A DNA stretch of 64,000 nt from an uncultured Bacteroidales bacterium. Lineage in GTDB: Bacteria; Bacteroidota; Bacteroidia; Bacteroidales; Paludibacteraceae. The stretch is from the NCBI GenBank assembly GCA_937916355.1, contig CALFTM010000047.1, positions 3,946 through 67,945 of the forward strand, read 5' to 3'. The stretch's first letter is position 1. Every line of letters begins with the position of its first letter. Position numbers and translations under genes: made by a program. This document shows positions 8,401-23,400 of this stretch, piece by piece. Under the pieces are notes generated by a model. That model was not told the DNA's origin. It searched no databases and saw nothing but the letters and a program-made list of their open reading frames with translations.

Positions 8401-11400
8401 GAAGAGGAGTGTAGGGTAATCTTTCTTATCTACTGTGATAGATCTTTGTGCTTCACATCCGAAATCATTCTTTCCGACGACAACATAAGTTGTCTTTTGG
8501 TTGATAGAAGGAGTGATAGTGTCCTTCACTTCTCCTGTATTCATCCATGTGAATGAAGTCGCCTGACCCGGAAGTGTCTTGTCATACTCCACATATAAAG
8601 TGTCGTAATCGCCCTTACAAACTAAAGCCTCGCCGTGTACTGTAAACGAAGGCAACTCGTTTACTGTCAATACGAACTCCTCACTCCAGTTGTAGCAACC
8701 TTTTTCGTCTACACCATATACCTTATAAGTGGTTGTTTGTGTAGGAGAAACGATTCTTGAAGCAGAAGTGTTTCCTGTCTTCACGTCATCCTCGTACCAT
8801 TGGTAAGTTTTAGCACCGTTGGCAGTAAGTGTGGTTTCGTCTACTCCCTTACAGATTGCCGATTGATTTGCAGAAATCCAGATTTCCGGTTTGCTCATTA
8901 CTGGCAAATTCAAATCCATCGTCTTCGCACAAGTTCCCACATATCCTGTTATGGTGAATGAGGTGTCTCTTGAAGGAGATAGGCTCATTTGTCCTCCGAT
9001 GATCTCTTGCGCCGCTGAATTGTAGTATTTGTCGGCTCCGTTGAGTGTGATTTTGGCAGTTTCTCCGAAACATATATAATCAGGAATGTCTCCAGACAAT
9101 GTTGGGATATCAAGAGCAGTTACATTGTGGGTTGCCGTGTTCTTACAACCGTTGAGGTCTTCTACCTCCACCTCGAATGTCTGGTCTTGTAGGATTTCTA
9201 CAGTGATTGTAGACAATGCCTCTCCAGAGTGTTTCCAGTTGTAGTTGCGGATGTTTGATTGGCTGACCGCTGTAAGGGTGATTTCCTCCTCCTTACAAAT
9301 GCTTTCCACACCATCAATTTCTACATCAGGAAGAGCGTTGACGATAACATCAAACTCTGCCGTGTTGCGACAACCATTCGCGTCTTCACCCTCAACAACG
9401 TAGGTGGTGTTTTGGGTTGGTTTTACAATCACATCATCGTTTTGAGAGAATGATTCAGAAGCACCTTCTTCATACCAGATGTATGAGCCCGATTTACCAT
9501 TCGTACCCTTCAACTGGATGCCGTCGTAGATACAGATCTCATTATTAGGGTTGGTTGTGGTGATTGCGATTGATGGCAATTCCCAAATTCCAACGGTGAT
9601 GTCGAGAGCTGTCTCACATGAAGCTGTGCTGCCATAGACGGTGAATGTACGGTCGCTTGTCAACACTTCTTTAATGATGGTGTATTTCTTGCCACTTGCA
9701 TCTGTGCTGTCTGATACACCTTCGTTGGTGTCCCAAGTGTAGCTGTCTGCTCCAGTCACAACGATTCTTGCTTCTGTTCCGTAACATACATTCTCAGGAG
9801 CTTCGACTACTTCAAGAGTAGGGAATGGCTTGATGTCGACTGTGATAGAGTCTTTGTTCATACAGCCGTTGATGTCCGTTCCTTCTACCTTAATGTATGT
9901 GGTTTTTCCTACATTAGTAGTAAACTCGTCTCCGGTAACCTTTTGCTCCCAAGTAGCAGGCATAGAGGTTGCGGTGTACCATGTATGGTCGAGGGCGCTA
10001 CCATCCACCTCACGGGTGATTTCAGTACCTTCACAGACGGTTGAGTCTCCTCTTAAAATTGTAACAGTAGGTAGAGAATTGATTTTCACACCGTTGTATG
10101 GTTGCATTTTGTAACATCCGTTTTTGTCTGTCGCCACAACAGAGAATGATTTGTCTTCAACCTCTTGGGTTGTCTCTGTATAGTTGTCACCGACAAAATC
10201 TGCTCCGTTGTTAACCGCTTTCCAAGTATATATATATTTATTGCTTGGGTTGTTTGCGGAAGCATTCAATATGATGTCGTCATAGAGACAAACTGAGGTG
10301 GTACCATCGATAGTGAAGTCTGGCAGATCCCAAATTCCTATTGTGATGGTATCCTCGGTTGTACATCCGTTAGTTGTTCCGTAGACGATGAGTTTCTTTT
10401 CTGAAGAAAGATGGGTCAATTTCCTAAATGCGTTAGTGTTATTAGGGTCATCCAACCAACTCCAAGTATTTGCACCTTCTACATGGATGGTGATTTCTTG
10501 TTGTCCACGACATACACTGTCTTTCGCAGTAGTTCCGCCGATTTTCGAATAGTGTGTCAATTCAGGGTATTCTTTAACGGAAACTTCAACTGAATCGTAC
10601 TTTACACAAGAGTTCAAGTCTTCTGCACGAACGTAGTACTTGATGGAGTTCTTTCCATCTTGAGGATCGACTGTCGGATTGATGAAATCCGCAGTTCCGA
10701 TAAGGTCTGAAGAACCTTCTTCTCTCCATTCATAATGGCTTGCAGAACCTCCTGCCGAAATGTAGGCTTGAGTTCCTCTACATACTGGATCTACAGGGTC
10801 GATGACAAGTTCTGGTAATGGATTGACGATAACTTCTCCAATACCGGTGTTTTTACAACCATTCTTATCAGTTCCCTCTACCTCATAGCTAACCGGTCCC
10901 TCTTTGCTTGGTTTAATTGTGATGGTGGCTGTTTCTTCATTATTATATTCCCATTTGAAGCTACTTGCGCCCTCCGCTTTCAATGTCACTTCGTTTCCTA
11001 TACAAATGGCTCCCGGAGTAGCGGTGACAATAACGTCTGGCAATGCCCAAACTTCGATTGTGGTATCGATTCTTGTTTCACAATATTCGCTCATGCCATC
11101 AACAGTTTTGAGGTGTTCGTAAGCTGTGACGGAAATTGTTGTCGCTTCTGTAATATCAGTGAGTTTGAATTCTCTACCTGTAGCTTCTGAATTTTCTCCC
11201 CATTTGTAAGTATAGGTACGATTATCACCAGAAGAGGCGTTCAATGTCATATTTCCGTTGAGACATACGTGGTTGTCATTTTTGCCCAAGTCGTTTGTCA
11301 TGGAGACAGAGAATATAGGATTCTTTCTGATTGTGATCGCATTGACAACCAGTGTGTCCGTACAGTTCTCCACGGATTTACCGATGACTGTATAGTTTTC

Positions 11401-14400
11401 ACCCTCCACTGCTGGTTTTGTGAATGTGTAGTCACTCTTGAAGATTCCATCTCCCCAGTTATAGGTGAGAGATCGGTTGTCTGCTGTAAGAACAACGTCG
11501 CCTCCTTCACAAACTGGAGCATTGCTGTTGATAGAGAAGACTGGCGCAGGGTGGTTTGTGACGGTTACCTCCTTACTTCCTATACATCCTTTATCATCCT
11601 CTCCATATACTATATAGAGAGAGTCGGCATAAATTTTAGGAGTCTTGTATCCAGCATCTGTTCCAACCACTTTCTCGGATGTGCCACTTATCCATTTCCA
11701 ATTTTTAATGGTAACACCACTTGAAGCAGTGAGGTTGGCTGAATCTCCGATGCAGACGGTCTCTTTTTCTACAGAGATAGTAGGAAGAGAGAGTGTTCCA
11801 ACCGTTTTGGTAACCTCTGTTTTACATCCTCCAGTTGTCGAAATTGCTGCAACAGTAATGTTGGTTACTTGTTTGATTGTGTCTGTGGTGAAGGTTGGTT
11901 CTTCTGAACTCTTTCCGTTCCATTCGTAAGTTGAAGAAACTCCATTTGAAACCTTGATTTCAAAATTCGCCGTTGTTCCCTCACATACACTTGATGGCTC
12001 TTGCAAGAATGTGATTTCTGGATATTTGTACATCTCTAGGCTGACAGATTTTACGCCCTCATTTGTACATCCATCATTGCTTGTTCCTCTTACATAGTAT
12101 GTCGTCTCTTTATCGATGGTTGGATTGAACACTTGACTACGAGAAACTATGTCTGAGAAGTCTGATTTTGTAGACCATTCGTATGAAAGCGCATCATTGT
12201 TTGCGGAAAGCGTTGCGACTTCCCCTTCACAATATCCCTTTTCTGCAGATATTCCAAAATCTGGCAATTCGTCAACATAGATTGTAATAGAAGCAGAGTT
12301 TACACAACCATTTGCGTTCTTTCCCCAAACTTTATGCACGGTTGTGGTTTTGAACCCACAAGGAGTGATAGAAGGGGTTTCTTTATACTCGGTGTCATTG
12401 TCCCATCGGTAGGCAGTTCCACCAGTCGCATTGATTGTGATGCAAGAACCGGAACATACGCGAGCTTCTGGTGCATTGTCAATCTTAATTGTTGGCAATG
12501 GTGCTGCAGGCACATTGACTGTCTGCTCGGAGGTACATCCGTTGAGCGTTGCGGCAACGTAGATGGTTTTGTCTGACTTCATCTCGCCAGTAGAGCATTG
12601 GTCGTTTGTAGACAAAACTTTTCCGTTTTTGTCGTCTTCTTTCCACACCCATGTGTAATTATCCGCACCGATATTCTTAACTATACCGGATTCTCCTTCA
12701 CAGATGAAAGAAGGTGCAGAAAGGGCAATGACAGGGAATGGTTTCGTTTTGAGTGTTATTGACTCTGTGCCAACGCATTGTGTACCCTGATCGATTGCTG
12801 AGATGGTAATTGTTGTATCCTTAGCAATCGTTACGTCATGAGAAGTTTTGGATTGATAACCAGAGCCGCTCCAATCGTAAAGAAGGGTTGAATTGTTGGC
12901 TGTGATGGTTGCTACATTTCCTTCACAAATATCATTTGAAGGACTGCTCAATGTGAATTCAGGAAGATCCTTGACTGTTACAGTGACACTATTAGAGTTA
13001 GAACAGTTGTTACCGTCTACCACTTCTACAACGTATGTTGTATTGGTTGTAGGCGATAAATTCGCAATAACATTGTCTGTGTCCAAATTATTATTTCCCT
13101 CTTTCTTCCATTGGTAGGACTTGTATCCCGGAGTAGCAGTAAGGGTTGTCTTCTCATTGAGACAGATGTTTGTTGTTCCTGTGATGTCGATTACAGGAAG
13201 GTTGTGTGTGTTGATGGTGAATGTCTCTTGAGAAGTACACTGAACTTGTCCATTATATTGAAGATAAGAATAAGTCGCCTTTACAGAATACTTCGTATTG
13301 TCTACATTGACATTTGTCGCATCGTAAGTGTAACCAGTAGCACCACTGATAGGAGTGCCTGCCGCGTTCAACCATTGGATAGATGCAGGAGAACCGTTGC
13401 TGGCTGCTGCGATGTCTTTGATTCCCAATGTTATGTTACTACCTCTACAGATAGCAGTATCGAAGGTTGCGATTCCTTTGTCAACTAAATTTGATGTGAT
13501 AGTAGGGTACGCTTTCGCTCTTACAACGAAAGAGTAAACGCTGTCGCAAGAATTACCATCCTTGGCTGTCACTGTCACTTTCACATCTTCTGTGATGTCG
13601 TTGATTTTGAAAATGTTTCCGTTGGTGACGTTATCATCTCCTGCAATTTGCCATGTGAATGAAACAGAAGATCCTACACTTTTTGCTGAAAGGGTAGTGC
13701 TTCCGTTATAGCATACTACAGTATCTCCCAATACCTGAAAATCAGGTCTCTCATGAACGCTGATGGTCTTCTGTACCTTGTTTTCACAACCGTTCGCATC
13801 CTTACCCCATACATATAAGGTCGTTGCTTGAGTGAATGGGTTGATGTTGTAAGTGTCGTTTGCGTTGTTGTTGTCGTATTGGGCATTTCCTTTTCCGACT
13901 TCTACTGTACTCCAACTGTAACGTCCGTTATCTCCAGCTCCGGTGGCTTTCAATGTGATGTCAGACTTTGGACAATATGCGTTCTCTGCCTCAATCGCAA
14001 TGGTTGGAAGCTCTCGTTTATAAACTGTCCATTCTGCAGTGTCTATACATTCATTGTTGGTACCGTACACGATAAATTTAGAGACTTCATCCCTCACATC
14101 CTTTTTAGTGAATTTGTCGCTTTTGTTGTTTCGGTCATTGTACCACTCGAATGTAGTTCCTTGTAGTTTTTCGTTTATGTCCTTAACAGTCAATGAGATG
14201 TCGTCACCTTCACAAACATAGTCGTTTGCAGTTATCACCAAATTTGGATTTTCTTTCTTGGTGATCTTGAAGATTTCTGTTCCTGATGTACAGTAATCAT
14301 CCTTTCCTTTGACGGAGATGGTAATATCACCTGAAATGGTCTGGCTCTTGTAAGTATTGTTTGTAGAATAGTTACCGGTAACACCCCAGTCATATTGCAA

Positions 14401-17400
14401 TCTTCTGTTAGAGGCTGTGATTGTGGTTGTGTTTCCTTCGCAAATAGCATCAATACCACTGAGAGTGAAGGTCGGAATCGTATCAACTTTGACGGAAATG
14501 AACGCACTATCGATACATCCGTTGTCTGCCTCCACCTTGTATTGGTGAGTACCTGCCTGTGATGGGGTGGCAGTGAGTGATGTTGTTCCCGGAGTTTCAG
14601 TTTTTGCAGGGTCTGTCCATGTGTAAACTGTAGTGCTGTTTGGATTCTCAACTTCCAAAGTAACCGAACTTCCCAAACATATCGCATCAACATCCTTAAT
14701 AGAAACTGCCGGCAATGCAAGAGTGTTGATAGTGAAATCTTTTGTTGTACTACAAGTCAAATCTTTTGTTACATTTTGTGAAGTAGTAGTTACAACCGTA
14801 TAGATGTTCTTTCCAACAAAAGACAATGATTGCTTTGCAGCCACCTTTTTGTGAGTGTAGGTTGCTATCAAAGAAGTCTTATTATCAAAACTGAAGCTTG
14901 TGCCCGGTATAGTTTGTCCCACGAAACTGATTACTTGATTTACGTTTGCATCATTAGACTTCTCGATTTCGATTTCAAGTTTAGCATCATTATTGAGACA
15001 TACATTCAAATTATCACCCGTTAAAGTAGGGTTATCTTTCACTTTCAATCGATATGTCTTAGTTGCTGTACAACCATTGGAAGCTTCAGCTTTTACTTTG
15101 TATTCTTCTCCGTCTGTTTTTGCCTCTTGGATAGAGATGGTTTCGTCCGTTTGATTATTAACGCCATCTCCCGTCCAAGTCAAATTGTACTTATCTTGAT
15201 TGTTAAATGTGATGGTTACATCATTTCCGTAACATACTGGCACATATTCGATAGGGAGGTCAACCATCTTCTCATCACTATATACGATTTCATGAATTGC
15301 ATAGTTGACACAATTATAGGTGTTCTCTGTTCCCTTAACGATATAGTAATGAGTTTTACCTTTATCATCATCCTTTAATGAGATGTTGTATTTTCCACCT
15401 TGAGATATGTTTCCAGTAATAGCATCCCAACCAGCCTTGTTGTTGGTAGTTCCCGAAGTGGCAATTTTCCATTCGTAGGTGGTAGCACCTTCTGCTGAAA
15501 GGGTAACATTGCCACCTGAATTTTCACACAAGAATACATCTCCTAGGGTTGAAATAGTTGGTAATTCATGTACGTTTACTTCCGCCACCTTTGAGCTGCT
15601 ACAAGTGTAACTCTCTTGGCCAAGAGTCTCTGTTCGATCTGCTTTTACAGTGTATTGGTAAGGGAGCGTACTTGCACTCTTGGTGTTTGAGTCTGTCCAA
15701 CTGGTATTGGCAATTGGATCAGTTTTATCTCCGTTTGGACATGTGTATGTGTATGTGTAAGCTTCATCCGTGTTTGATGTTACATTCAATGTAGGAGAAT
15801 CCATGTGACAAATATCTATTTTTGCAGGGACTATACTGAAGTCTGGCAATTCAATCGCTTGTACGGCATGTGTTGCGGTGTATGTACAACCCTTTGCATC
15901 CGTTGCGGTTACAGAGTAGGTCTCTTTCAAACCACTGGTGATGTTGAGAGAAACGCTTCTGTCTTGGTTGTTGTTGCTCAATGTACCCCAATCGTAAGAA
16001 GTTGCTTCAGAACTACCACTTGTGCTCTGAACTTCAATTTTTAAGTCAGTTCCAACACAACCTGCATTTTTTCCAACCAATGAGAATTGAGGAAGAGGAT
16101 TGATCGCAACATTGAAAGTGGCAGAGGATTTACATCCATTTCCATCTACTACCTCAACCGTGTAGTCTCGCTCCATGTCAGATCCGGCAGTTATGCTACT
16201 TCCATTTCCTATGTTATTAAGACCTTTTGGACTCCATGTGTATTTAGGATCTTCCGTAGCAGAAGTTGTCACGGTTGCATTAAGGGAGACACCATTAGGG
16301 TCATTCAAACATACCTCTTGACGACCGTTCTCAGAGTAGCCGTTGATGGCAACCACAGGAAGTTCGTTTACTATAACATTAAATGACGTGTCGCTTGAGC
16401 AATCACCATCCGTTATTTCTACATCGTAAGTGTTAGTTCCTACGATTGATGGAGTCACAGTCCAATCATTTCCATTGTGTGTTAGACCTTGGATGGAAAC
16501 GGTTGCAGTTGGTGAATCAGGAGTGATTGTGATGACGTTACTATTTCCAATACAGATTGGATTGTTGTTTTTAATCGTTATAGATGGTTTCTTTTTGACT
16601 GAAACGGTTACTACATTAGAATTTGCTGAACAACCATCACTTGTTGTACCCATTGCATAGAATGTTGTTCCTGCAGTAATCGCTTGAGTGATTGTATCAT
16701 CAGTTGCTTTTTGCACTCCGTTTACATACCAGTCGTATGTGCCATTAGTCCCAGCACCATCAGCAGAAAGAGTCACCTCTTGTCCTTCACAAACGGTATT
16801 CTTTCCGTCTTTGATTTCAATCTCGATGGTAGGAGTCTTAGAAACGACAATTTTTTGTGTCGTACTGTTAGATTTACAACCTTTGTCATCTGTAACTTGA
16901 ACTGTTACATTATAGGTTCCTGTAGCCTCTGACAAAGCACTGGTAACCGCTTTGTTGTCACTGGTAACCACTTTGTTTTTGTCGGTTGCGTTTAGAGTGG
17001 CATCCTTGTCAATAGACCAAGTGTAGGTATATGGAGCAGTACCTTCACTTGCATTAGCAGTGAGTCCTGCTTTACCATTATTACATATCTTGTTGTCAAG
17101 GGTCAAATCTACCTCTGGCAGACTCCAGAAGTTTACTTCCACCTCTTGAGAGGCTTTACAGCCAAATTTAGTTTTCGTAAAGGCTGTGAATCTGCGAGCT
17201 TTATTGATTATGATACCAGTCAGTATTTCTTTTTTGTCATTGTCATTGTTAATTGTACTTCCATCTTCCTCCCACCAGAACGTTGGTTCGTCAGGACTAC
17301 TGCTGGATGCAGTTACATCACCCAATGTAGATCCTTTACATACAAATAGGGCAGAAGTAACAGTCTTGTTGTTATATTCCACTGACAATGTAGGGATTTC

Positions 17401-20400
17401 CTTCTTTGCTACTTTATGTTCTGTATGTCCGATACAATGAGTTGTTTTGTTTTCAACTGAAAGTTTGAAAGTCTTATCTTGCGTAATGGTTTCAGTTCGT
17501 TCAGTTGCTGTACTTCCGTTTTCCCAAGAGTAGTTGTACAATGAAGTGTTGGCATTTTCGATACTGAATGTTGCGGTTGCGCCCTCACAAGCGTATGGGA
17601 CTCCTGTGATGGTTGCTGTTGGAGTGTCGTTGACAGTAACCGTGAAATTCGTTTCGCTTGTACAGAACTTGTTTGAGTATGGCAGAGCAACTTTTGCCGT
17701 AGCGGTGTAAGTCGTACTACCTTCAGGAGTGACGCTTCTATCTGCATTGGTGCTATTATCCTCCCAACTGATGGTTGCTCCAGTTGTGTTTGATGTCGCT
17801 TTCAAGGATACGGAGGTGTTGCCTTGACAAACTTCTGCATTTCCATTCAATACATCATTGATGTAGATGTCAGGATTATTGATGACTTCAATGACGATGA
17901 TGGTGTCTCTGCTACAATTTCCTTGGGCTGTTGTCAATGAAACACGATACTCAGTTGTTGTTGTAGGATTGAACTTGTATTGTCCGGTTGCAACATTGGA
18001 TACCCCATCACCAGAGACTGATATGATGTCACCAGCTTGTGAACCAGTGATAGTAAGTGTGGTTTCTCCTCCAACGCAAATAGAATCTTTTCCTATGACT
18101 TTAAATGTTGATTGTGGATATGCATAAACATCCACAGTTTGAGAACTCTCACATTTTCCATCATTCACCTCTGCATAGTATGTCGCGCCATTTTTGTTTA
18201 CAGCTTGTTGCAAATGGTTGGTTGCGATGTCGCCTGTGCTGATAAGAGAACCTTTATTGCCATTTACGTAATTGTACCATGAAACTGTTCCTGCGGTGAT
18301 TTTGCCTATAGTGAGGTCGGTTGTTGCGTTCTCGCAGTAAGTTCTTTCTCCGTTAATAGAGAAATCTGGCTTAGGGTTGACAATGAATGAACCTGTTGTT
18401 GGTTCTGAAGCACATTTATTCTCAACAATGAGTTTGTATGAGTATGTTGCGCTCTTCAACTTTTCATTATCAGGGTTGGTGTATGAGTTTGATTGGGTTG
18501 TTGCCGTCGCTTGAGTTGGCTCAGCTTGTGTTGTTTCCCATACAAACCAATTGTATTTTGTAGCACCCGGAGCATCTGCTACCATAGAGATGTTCTGTCC
18601 TTCACAGATTTGTGGTAAAACATCCACTCCATTGATGATAGGAAGTGGGGTGCTGCTGATGGTAACTGGTTTTTCAACTTTACATCCATTTAAATTACCC
18701 GTTATGGTATAATTGATTGTTCCTTGAACAGAATTTATAGTTTGAGACAAACCTGTTCCTAAGTCTGCACCGTTTCCATCTTTCCACTCAAATTTGATGT
18801 CATCGTTTTCTGAAACAATTGAAATAACAGCGTTGCTTCCTTCACAAATGGTTTGAGGAATGTCAACTGTCCAAGAAGGTGCAGCACTACCTTTAACGGT
18901 AACACTATTAGAAGTAGAAGAGCATGTGAGTGAACTTGTTGCTAAATTCGTCTTTTTCTCAGCGATGTAGTAGTATTCCACATCCGCATCAGTCAATATG
19001 ACGTTGGTGGTTGTTCCTGAACCAACTAATAGGTTTCCGTTTCCGTCTTTTTTGTACCAAGAGACGTTGTTGTAGGTTTGAGTATTGTTGACTGAAAGTT
19101 GTACCTCTTCTCCTACACAAGCTTTTCCTGCGGTAGGGTCTGTTACGGTCGGCTTATCCGGAACGACCACACTTCGGCTTGCTACAGTGTCTGACTGACA
19201 GTTGTTTACGTCGATTCCGCTAACATAATATACTCCACCTTGCTTGATGAGCATTTGCTCTTTTTCCTCTCCATCGATTGGTTGTTTCTTGTTATTATTG
19301 TTATTATACCATTGGAAAGACTTCATTGTAGCACCATTCGTCGAGATCGCAGTGAGGGTGGTAGAATCACCTTTGCAGAATGCGTGGTCTCCCGGTATTG
19401 CCAAAACTGGATTTGGATAGTAAGTTACTTCTACAAAAGATTCCGCATGACAAGTCCCGTCGGAAACAGTCACCTTGTACTTTTGGGTTGTTGTGTTGCT
19501 GGTGGAGAATTGCGTCGTGTAACTGCTTGTGCCTTTTCCTGCTACTTGGCTCTCCCATTTCACGCTGTCAGTATTATTTGTTGCAGTTGCGGTCAATTCG
19601 ATTGGCAATCCGCTACATACAGCCATAGCTCCGTTGGCTTGATTGGAGGTAATGGTGGTGAATGTAGGAACTTTTTTAGGGGTAACGGTTACACTATTAC
19701 CATCTACTTCACAGCCATCCTCTGTTCCTACTACTGAAACTTCGATATCCTCGGTTACATTGTGAATCGTTATCTCAGATTGTTTTGCATTGCTGAATGA
19801 TACGTTCGTGATGTCTGTCTGGTCAGCAACTTTTTTTACTGTCCAGTTGTAAAGATCAGCATTGCCTTGTTTTATGGACAACGTAATATTATCTCCTTCA
19901 CAGATAACCTTAGGCTCTCCAATCACTATAGGAGTGACTTGCTTCTTTTTAATTGTTTGTTGAAGCGACGTGTTACATTCATTTTCATTGTCTGTGACAA
20001 CAACATCAAATGTGAATGAGTTGTTGTTTTCAGTAATAGTTGCAGTATATGGATTTTCCTTGCTTAGACTTGTAGTGCCATTTTTCCAATCAACTGCTTT
20101 AATTGTAGTGTTTCCAGCACCTTTAACTTTGAGTTCGACTGATTTTGTTTTTGGACAAATCTCATAGTCATTCGTCGTGAGTTCTCCATTCACAAGCAGA
20201 TCGACAACTGGCTCAGGATGTAGGTTGACGACGATAGAGGTGTCGTTTGTACAAGTTAAGTCTGTATGCACTCTCTTCGCTGATATGTTGTATGTTGTTG
20301 GTTGAGAGATGGCGTTAGATGCAGTCCATGTGTTTCCATTTCTTACACCATTTACTCCTCTCCATGTCAAAGAGGAAGCAGTGCTATTCGTACCAACTGT

Positions 20401-23400
20401 CATGATAGCAGGGGTGTTCGGACAAATCGTTTGAGCGGTGATGTCGAATATTGGTTTTGGATGAGCAGAGATTGTGATGCTCTCTTCTCCCTCACAACCA
20501 AACTCGCTTTGAACAACCACTTTGTAAGTCGTAGTTCCAATCTCTGGTGTTTGGTCGATTGCCGAAGTGGTGAGGTTCAATGATTGATCCGTTGTTCCGT
20601 CACTTGTGTACCATGCGAAAGAGCTATAGTTTCCGTTTGCTTGTAGCGTAACATTCTCTCCGTCACATACGTTTTCCTTCGTTGCGGTGATGGTTGGAGA
20701 TGGGTTTGGTTGTACTGTGATTTTTCCTTCAATTTGGGTCTCACAAGTTAAATCTCCCACCACAAGTTCAGAAACTTTCACGACGTATGTGTGGTCTCCA
20801 TGTGCGCTTTCTTTCGCAATGTAGGTATTAGAAGTTGCGTTGTCGATTGGTTGGTCGCCGTTTTCATCTTTTTTGTACCATTGATATTTATAACCATTCT
20901 TATCTGTAACTCTGAAGACATTCTCTTCTCCGATACAATCTTTTTTGTCGATGGTAAGTGTGGCAGAAGGTCGTGAGTAAACCTTTACTGTAACCTCCTC
21001 TGATGCTTTACAAGTTCCAGTTCCTCCGAGATAACCTACCAAGACGTAAGTTTTGTCTGAGGTGAGTTTTTGGTCTTTGATTCCTTCTATTTCCGTAGAG
21101 AGGTTTCCTGTACCCAAACGATTTTGTTCATTTTGTTCAACACCCTTCTCATACCATTCAATGGTTGAGGCAGTACCTCCAATTTCAATAACAGGAGAGT
21201 TGCCAGAACAGATTGGTTCGTTTTTATTGATTGTAATACTTGGTGCTGAACCTTTGGTCACATTGTAGGCGACGGTGTCTGGACAGTTGTTGCTGTTCCA
21301 TCCAACAAGGTATCCTTCGTATGCGAAATTATCCTCAGAGCCAACTGGAATCGTAAATGATTGTTCGCTGGCGGTGATTCCCGTCGCATTTTTGTTTGCG
21401 TCTAACCACATGAAGTTTGTCGCATCTCCGCCTTCTCCTTTTTTAACGACAACTGCTATTCCCTCACAAGCGGTTCCTGAACCAACCAAGTTGAATTGTG
21501 CGGTAGGTTTTACTGTGATTGTCTTTGTTTCAACAGAGGTACAATTGTTGTTTTTGTCGGTTGCAACAGCCGTGTAGGTAATGCTTTGTGCGCCACTTGC
21601 TCCGGTTACAGAATGACTTGCGTTGTCAGAAACTACTTTTCCCGTTGCCTGATTGCCAGCATACCATTGGTAACTGTAGTTGTTGTTTGTTGCAGAGAAT
21701 TCGACTACTTCTCCTTCACAGATGTCTTGTTTGTCTGTTAGGATGTCGAACGAAGGTTTATCGTATGGTGCAATGCTTGTAGACTTGTCAGTTCTACAGC
21801 TATTGATAATCGTATTTTCTGCTACGACTTTAATGTCAGTTTGAGCAGGAAGCTCGAAACTTTGTGCTACCCCTCCATTGTTGACATTCTTTCCTCCGAT
21901 TGTCCAGTTGTAAGTAGTCGTTTTGGGGTCAGTATAGTTAATCAATTTGACTACAGTGGTTTCATTCGGACAAACTTGGGTGAGATTATCAAACTCAAAG
22001 TCAGGTTTTTCGATGACATTGATGGTGATTTCGCTTGAAACTGAACATCCGTAAACATCGAAAGCTGTCAATACGTAAGTTTGGGTGTTAGTAGGGGAGA
22101 AGGTCGCTTCGCTGTTTACATCCAACACATTATCATTGCCTTTTTCTCTCCATTCGTAACGGCTAAACGCATTTTTTGAGGAGAGTTTGATGGTTGTACC
22201 TTCACAGATATAGTACTCGTTGTTGTTGATAACAACGCTATTATCTGGAGTGATGCTGTTTGTTCCGATTTTGTGGACATTTACCTCAAATATTTTTGTG
22301 TTCGAACATTTTGCACCACTTTCGGATGTCGCAGTAGCCGTGAAACGATAAGATTGAGTTGGATCTTGGTTGTTGATTGTAATTGTACCTTCAACCTCTT
22401 GTTGATCGTTTACTTTTACTGTAGTACCTGCGTTGTTTACTTCTGTTTGATTCCATGAAATAGTGCAGTTGTTTGCGATGGCCTTCACATTGAATGGCTC
22501 GCCTGAACAAACATCCAACGGACTATCACCCGAAATCACTGGTAGATCATCCATGTTGATAGTCAGGAAGGTGTCTTTAGAACATTGGTTCTCGTCATAG
22601 ACCTTAATGTCGAATGTCTCGCTCTTGTCTACACTTGTGAATGTTCTTGAATTTCCTTCGATGGTCTCTCCATCAGAAAATTCTATTTTAGTTATGGCAG
22701 AACCTTTGTCAAGTGTTACTGTAGCATCTGAACCCTTGCAGACCGTAACTGGATTCCAATCAGGTTGTGGCAATGGGTTGACGTTGATGCTTGTTATGGC
22801 GGATGTGGCAACACATCCGTTTGCGTCGGTAATGGACACTTTGAATTGAGAAGCCTCTTCGATGGTAGGTTTCAAAACTTTTCCTAATCCAATTTGATTG
22901 CCTTGCCCATCATACCAAACGTAGCCATTGATACCAGCACCATTTTGTATGGTTGGGTTTGCTGTTAGTTCTGCATCACTACCGAAGCATACTGCGTTAG
23001 ATGCGGCAGTAACCGTAACTGAAGGTGCTGGATGAATGGTTATTTCGATAGAGTCTGTTCCAGCACAGCCATTTGAACCCAATGAAGAGACTTTGTATTT
23101 GAAAGTTCCGGCTTTTGCTTTTCTGTCTGCGATTGCAATTTCTGCAGTCTCGCTACTTGTGTTAATTGTCAAATTCGGATTATTTCCATTTGCTTTAGTC
23201 CAAGTGTATGTTCCATTTCCTCCTGTTGCAGTAAGCTTCAAGTTTCCGGAAGTTTCACAAACTGCACGGTCGAGTGGATCGCAAGAGATCTGAATGTCTG
23301 GCAATGCAAGTACATTTGCGTTAACATTCTTTTTCTCAGATTTACAAACATCCAATTCCGCTTCTATCGTGAAGAGTCTTGATGCAGATAGTGCACCTGT